Shown: in pieces, positions 62,756 through 64,000 of the stretch
Numbering within the stretch: position 1 is the first letter of the stretch
Layout of the letters: each line of letters begins with the position of its first letter
DNA from: Isoetes taiwanensis
Taxonomy: Eukaryota; Streptophyta; Lycopodiopsida; Isoetales; Isoetaceae
Assembly (NCBI GenBank): GCA_021234155.1
Contig: JAJEKV010000053.1
Coordinates: 9,433,798-9,497,797, forward strand
DNA: 64,000 nucleotides
Direction of reading: 5' to 3'
Program-made: the position numbers and the translations under genes
The notes under the pieces: model-generated
Database searches by the model: none
Told to the model about the DNA's origin: nothing
The model's input: the letters and a program-made list of their open reading frames with translations, nothing else

Positions 62756-64000
62756 AAGAAGATAATTGAAATTAACATTAATATATTAGAATGGCTAAAA
62801 GGCTATGGGATTCAATACAATGTAAAACCCCCTCCCCCCAAAAGCAATGACAACCAACTCCCATGGGTTTCCAGGAAGAAACTTAATCGCTAATCCTCTA
62901 TAATCGCTAATCCTGACCATCTAAAAAGGGCATATTCTCAATGATATGCCCTATCCCTAAACGAGAACCGTCGAACCCGAGTCAAGATGGGGTCAAAACC
63001 CCATTTCCACGTCACCCTAAGGTGCACGAGAATGTATTCGATTGGAGTCAACTGGGTACATACACAAGTACCAACCATCTGAACCTGTTCTGCAAACATA
63101 CAGTTAAAGCAGCGTGTCTGCTATGAATCAATATTGTGCACAACTATGTGACTTGCAAAAAGATTTACAGGGGATCCGTCTACATGCAAGCCCAATCCTA
63201 ACCCTGCTGCACATGCTACTGCAGTTCATAACATAATAAACAAACAAATAAGACAATGAAGCAGGAGGAGTTGAACCTCGCTGGCCGAAACCAGTACCCT
63301 GATGCTTCACAAACAACTCAACCTGTTTTGCCTCCTAAATGCATGGCCGAACCTCATTCTCTTGACGAACTGCAGACCAACCTGCTGCACATGTTACAGG
63401 ACCTCCATTGCTGCTGAAGAATGGGCTCCTATGCATCCACTGCCATTCTGCCAACAAGAAGAAAGAAACAAAGAACACAATGAAGCACGGGGAGTTGAAA
63501 TTTCGCATGGCCGCCGCAAAGATAGGAGGAAGCATGGGGATTTGAACCCCCGCCAAAAGGCGCCCGGAAAACCTCAAAATCAAACACCATCTCGCCAAAC
63601 CGGACAACACCTGGGGCAAAACACAAGCACAAGAAGGAAGAGGGCTTAAAAGACAAAAACGAAATCATATTTCTTGCCTATGGCGGAAATCAACATGCTC
63701 TTGGCTATGGCGTAGGAAGGATGTCGGATTCTCGATCACATTGCCCTCGCGGCCTCGAACCCTCCCGCATTAACTCCATATTTATCACCGCCGAATCGAT
63801 TTGAATACGGCCGCCGCCTCAACCCCGCCAGGAAAGTCCGCCATGGCCAAGCAGCCGCCCACAGAAGAACTCCGCCATGCCCTGCCCTGACGCCCAAATT
63901 CGACACGAATCCCACTTTCCTAATACAGAAAGGGAAAAAAATGGCACACCTTATAAAACCCACACCACATTTACTGACATCAGCATAATACTATTTTGGC
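62756..64000. other. No protein gene recognised; tRNA-like motifs
   Basis: On the minus strand three T-arm-like words occur: GAGGTTCAACTCCTC (around 63,270), a weaker one near 63,490, and GGGGTTCAAATCCCC (around 63,545). The last is preceded at about 49 bp by an A-box-like TGGCGAGATGG. This could be the head of tRNA-derived SINEs. At 63,257-63,309 a 7-bp outer stem (TGAAGCA/TGCTTCA) encloses two small hairpins, but there is no D-arm and it is too short for a tRNA. No complete tRNA is claimed. Confidence 0.35.

Noticed and set aside
63480-63580. A functional tRNA gene on the minus strand
   Set aside because: The T-arm GGTTCAAATCC is good, but there is no matching acceptor stem or D-arm at the right distance.

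Overview
The window looks like transposon-dense intergenic DNA from a land plant, most likely a large-genome non-seed plant such as a fern or lycophyte. This is inference: the support is a chromodomain Ty3/gypsy element with an initiator-Met-type primer site on a related LTR, LINE relics, hAT elements and an Ulp1-protease transposon. I see no ordinary intact host gene with confidence, no CRISPR, no rRNA and no complete tRNA gene. Almost every line of open frame can be assigned to a mobile element or its debris.

Layout. 1-1.4 kb: relic of a DNA-transposon protein. 1.61-3.84 kb: an LTR with a primer-binding site after it. 4.1-5.6 kb: LINE reverse-transcriptase relic. 6.2-6.8 kb: degenerate minisatellite. 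7.8-10.1 kb: the 3' end of a second LINE, split by a solo LTR (8,199-9,769) with a perfect 5-bp target duplication. 10.85-46.72 kb: one 35.9-kb insertion bounded by a perfect 17-bp inverted repeat; a copy of the target without it survives at 59.83-59.86 kb. Its left arm carries a spliced Ulp1-like protease gene (an 1.18-kb hAT element sits in one intron). Its right arm carries a minus-strand transposase relic and a palindrome array. Its middle (17.3-39.9 kb) is a head-to-tail retroelement array of the form R-U-R-U-R-U-R. R is a 2.3-2.4-kb non-coding repeat; U is 4.3-4.4 kb and encodes, on the minus strand, a two-part RGG-tailed ORF1 and a Penelope-like reverse transcriptase without a visible endonuclease. 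The array ends in GT-rich minisatellite with the G-rich strand pointing outward on both sides.

47.3-58.8 kb, plus strand: a histone H3 fold fused to a long unrecognised N-terminal extension, two further unrecognised accessory reading frames, then gag, protease, RT, RNase H, integrase and chromodomain, a polypurine tract and a 3' LTR. The 3' LTR and the 1.7 kb after it are near-identical to the solo LTR and what follows it 49 kb upstream, so the locus has been duplicated (or two haplotypes joined). If the duplication is simple, the H3-fusion gene lies inside the retrotransposon. A 489-bp hAT-type MITE has split the H3-fusion frame near its 5' end. 60.5-62.8 kb: a badly decayed second gypsy pol. 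The last 1.2 kb has short tRNA-like motifs but no gene I recognise.

The most unusual items are the histone H3 fusion next to a chromovirus gag-pol, and the tandem Penelope-like array with terminal-repeat organisation and telomere-like polarity at its ends.
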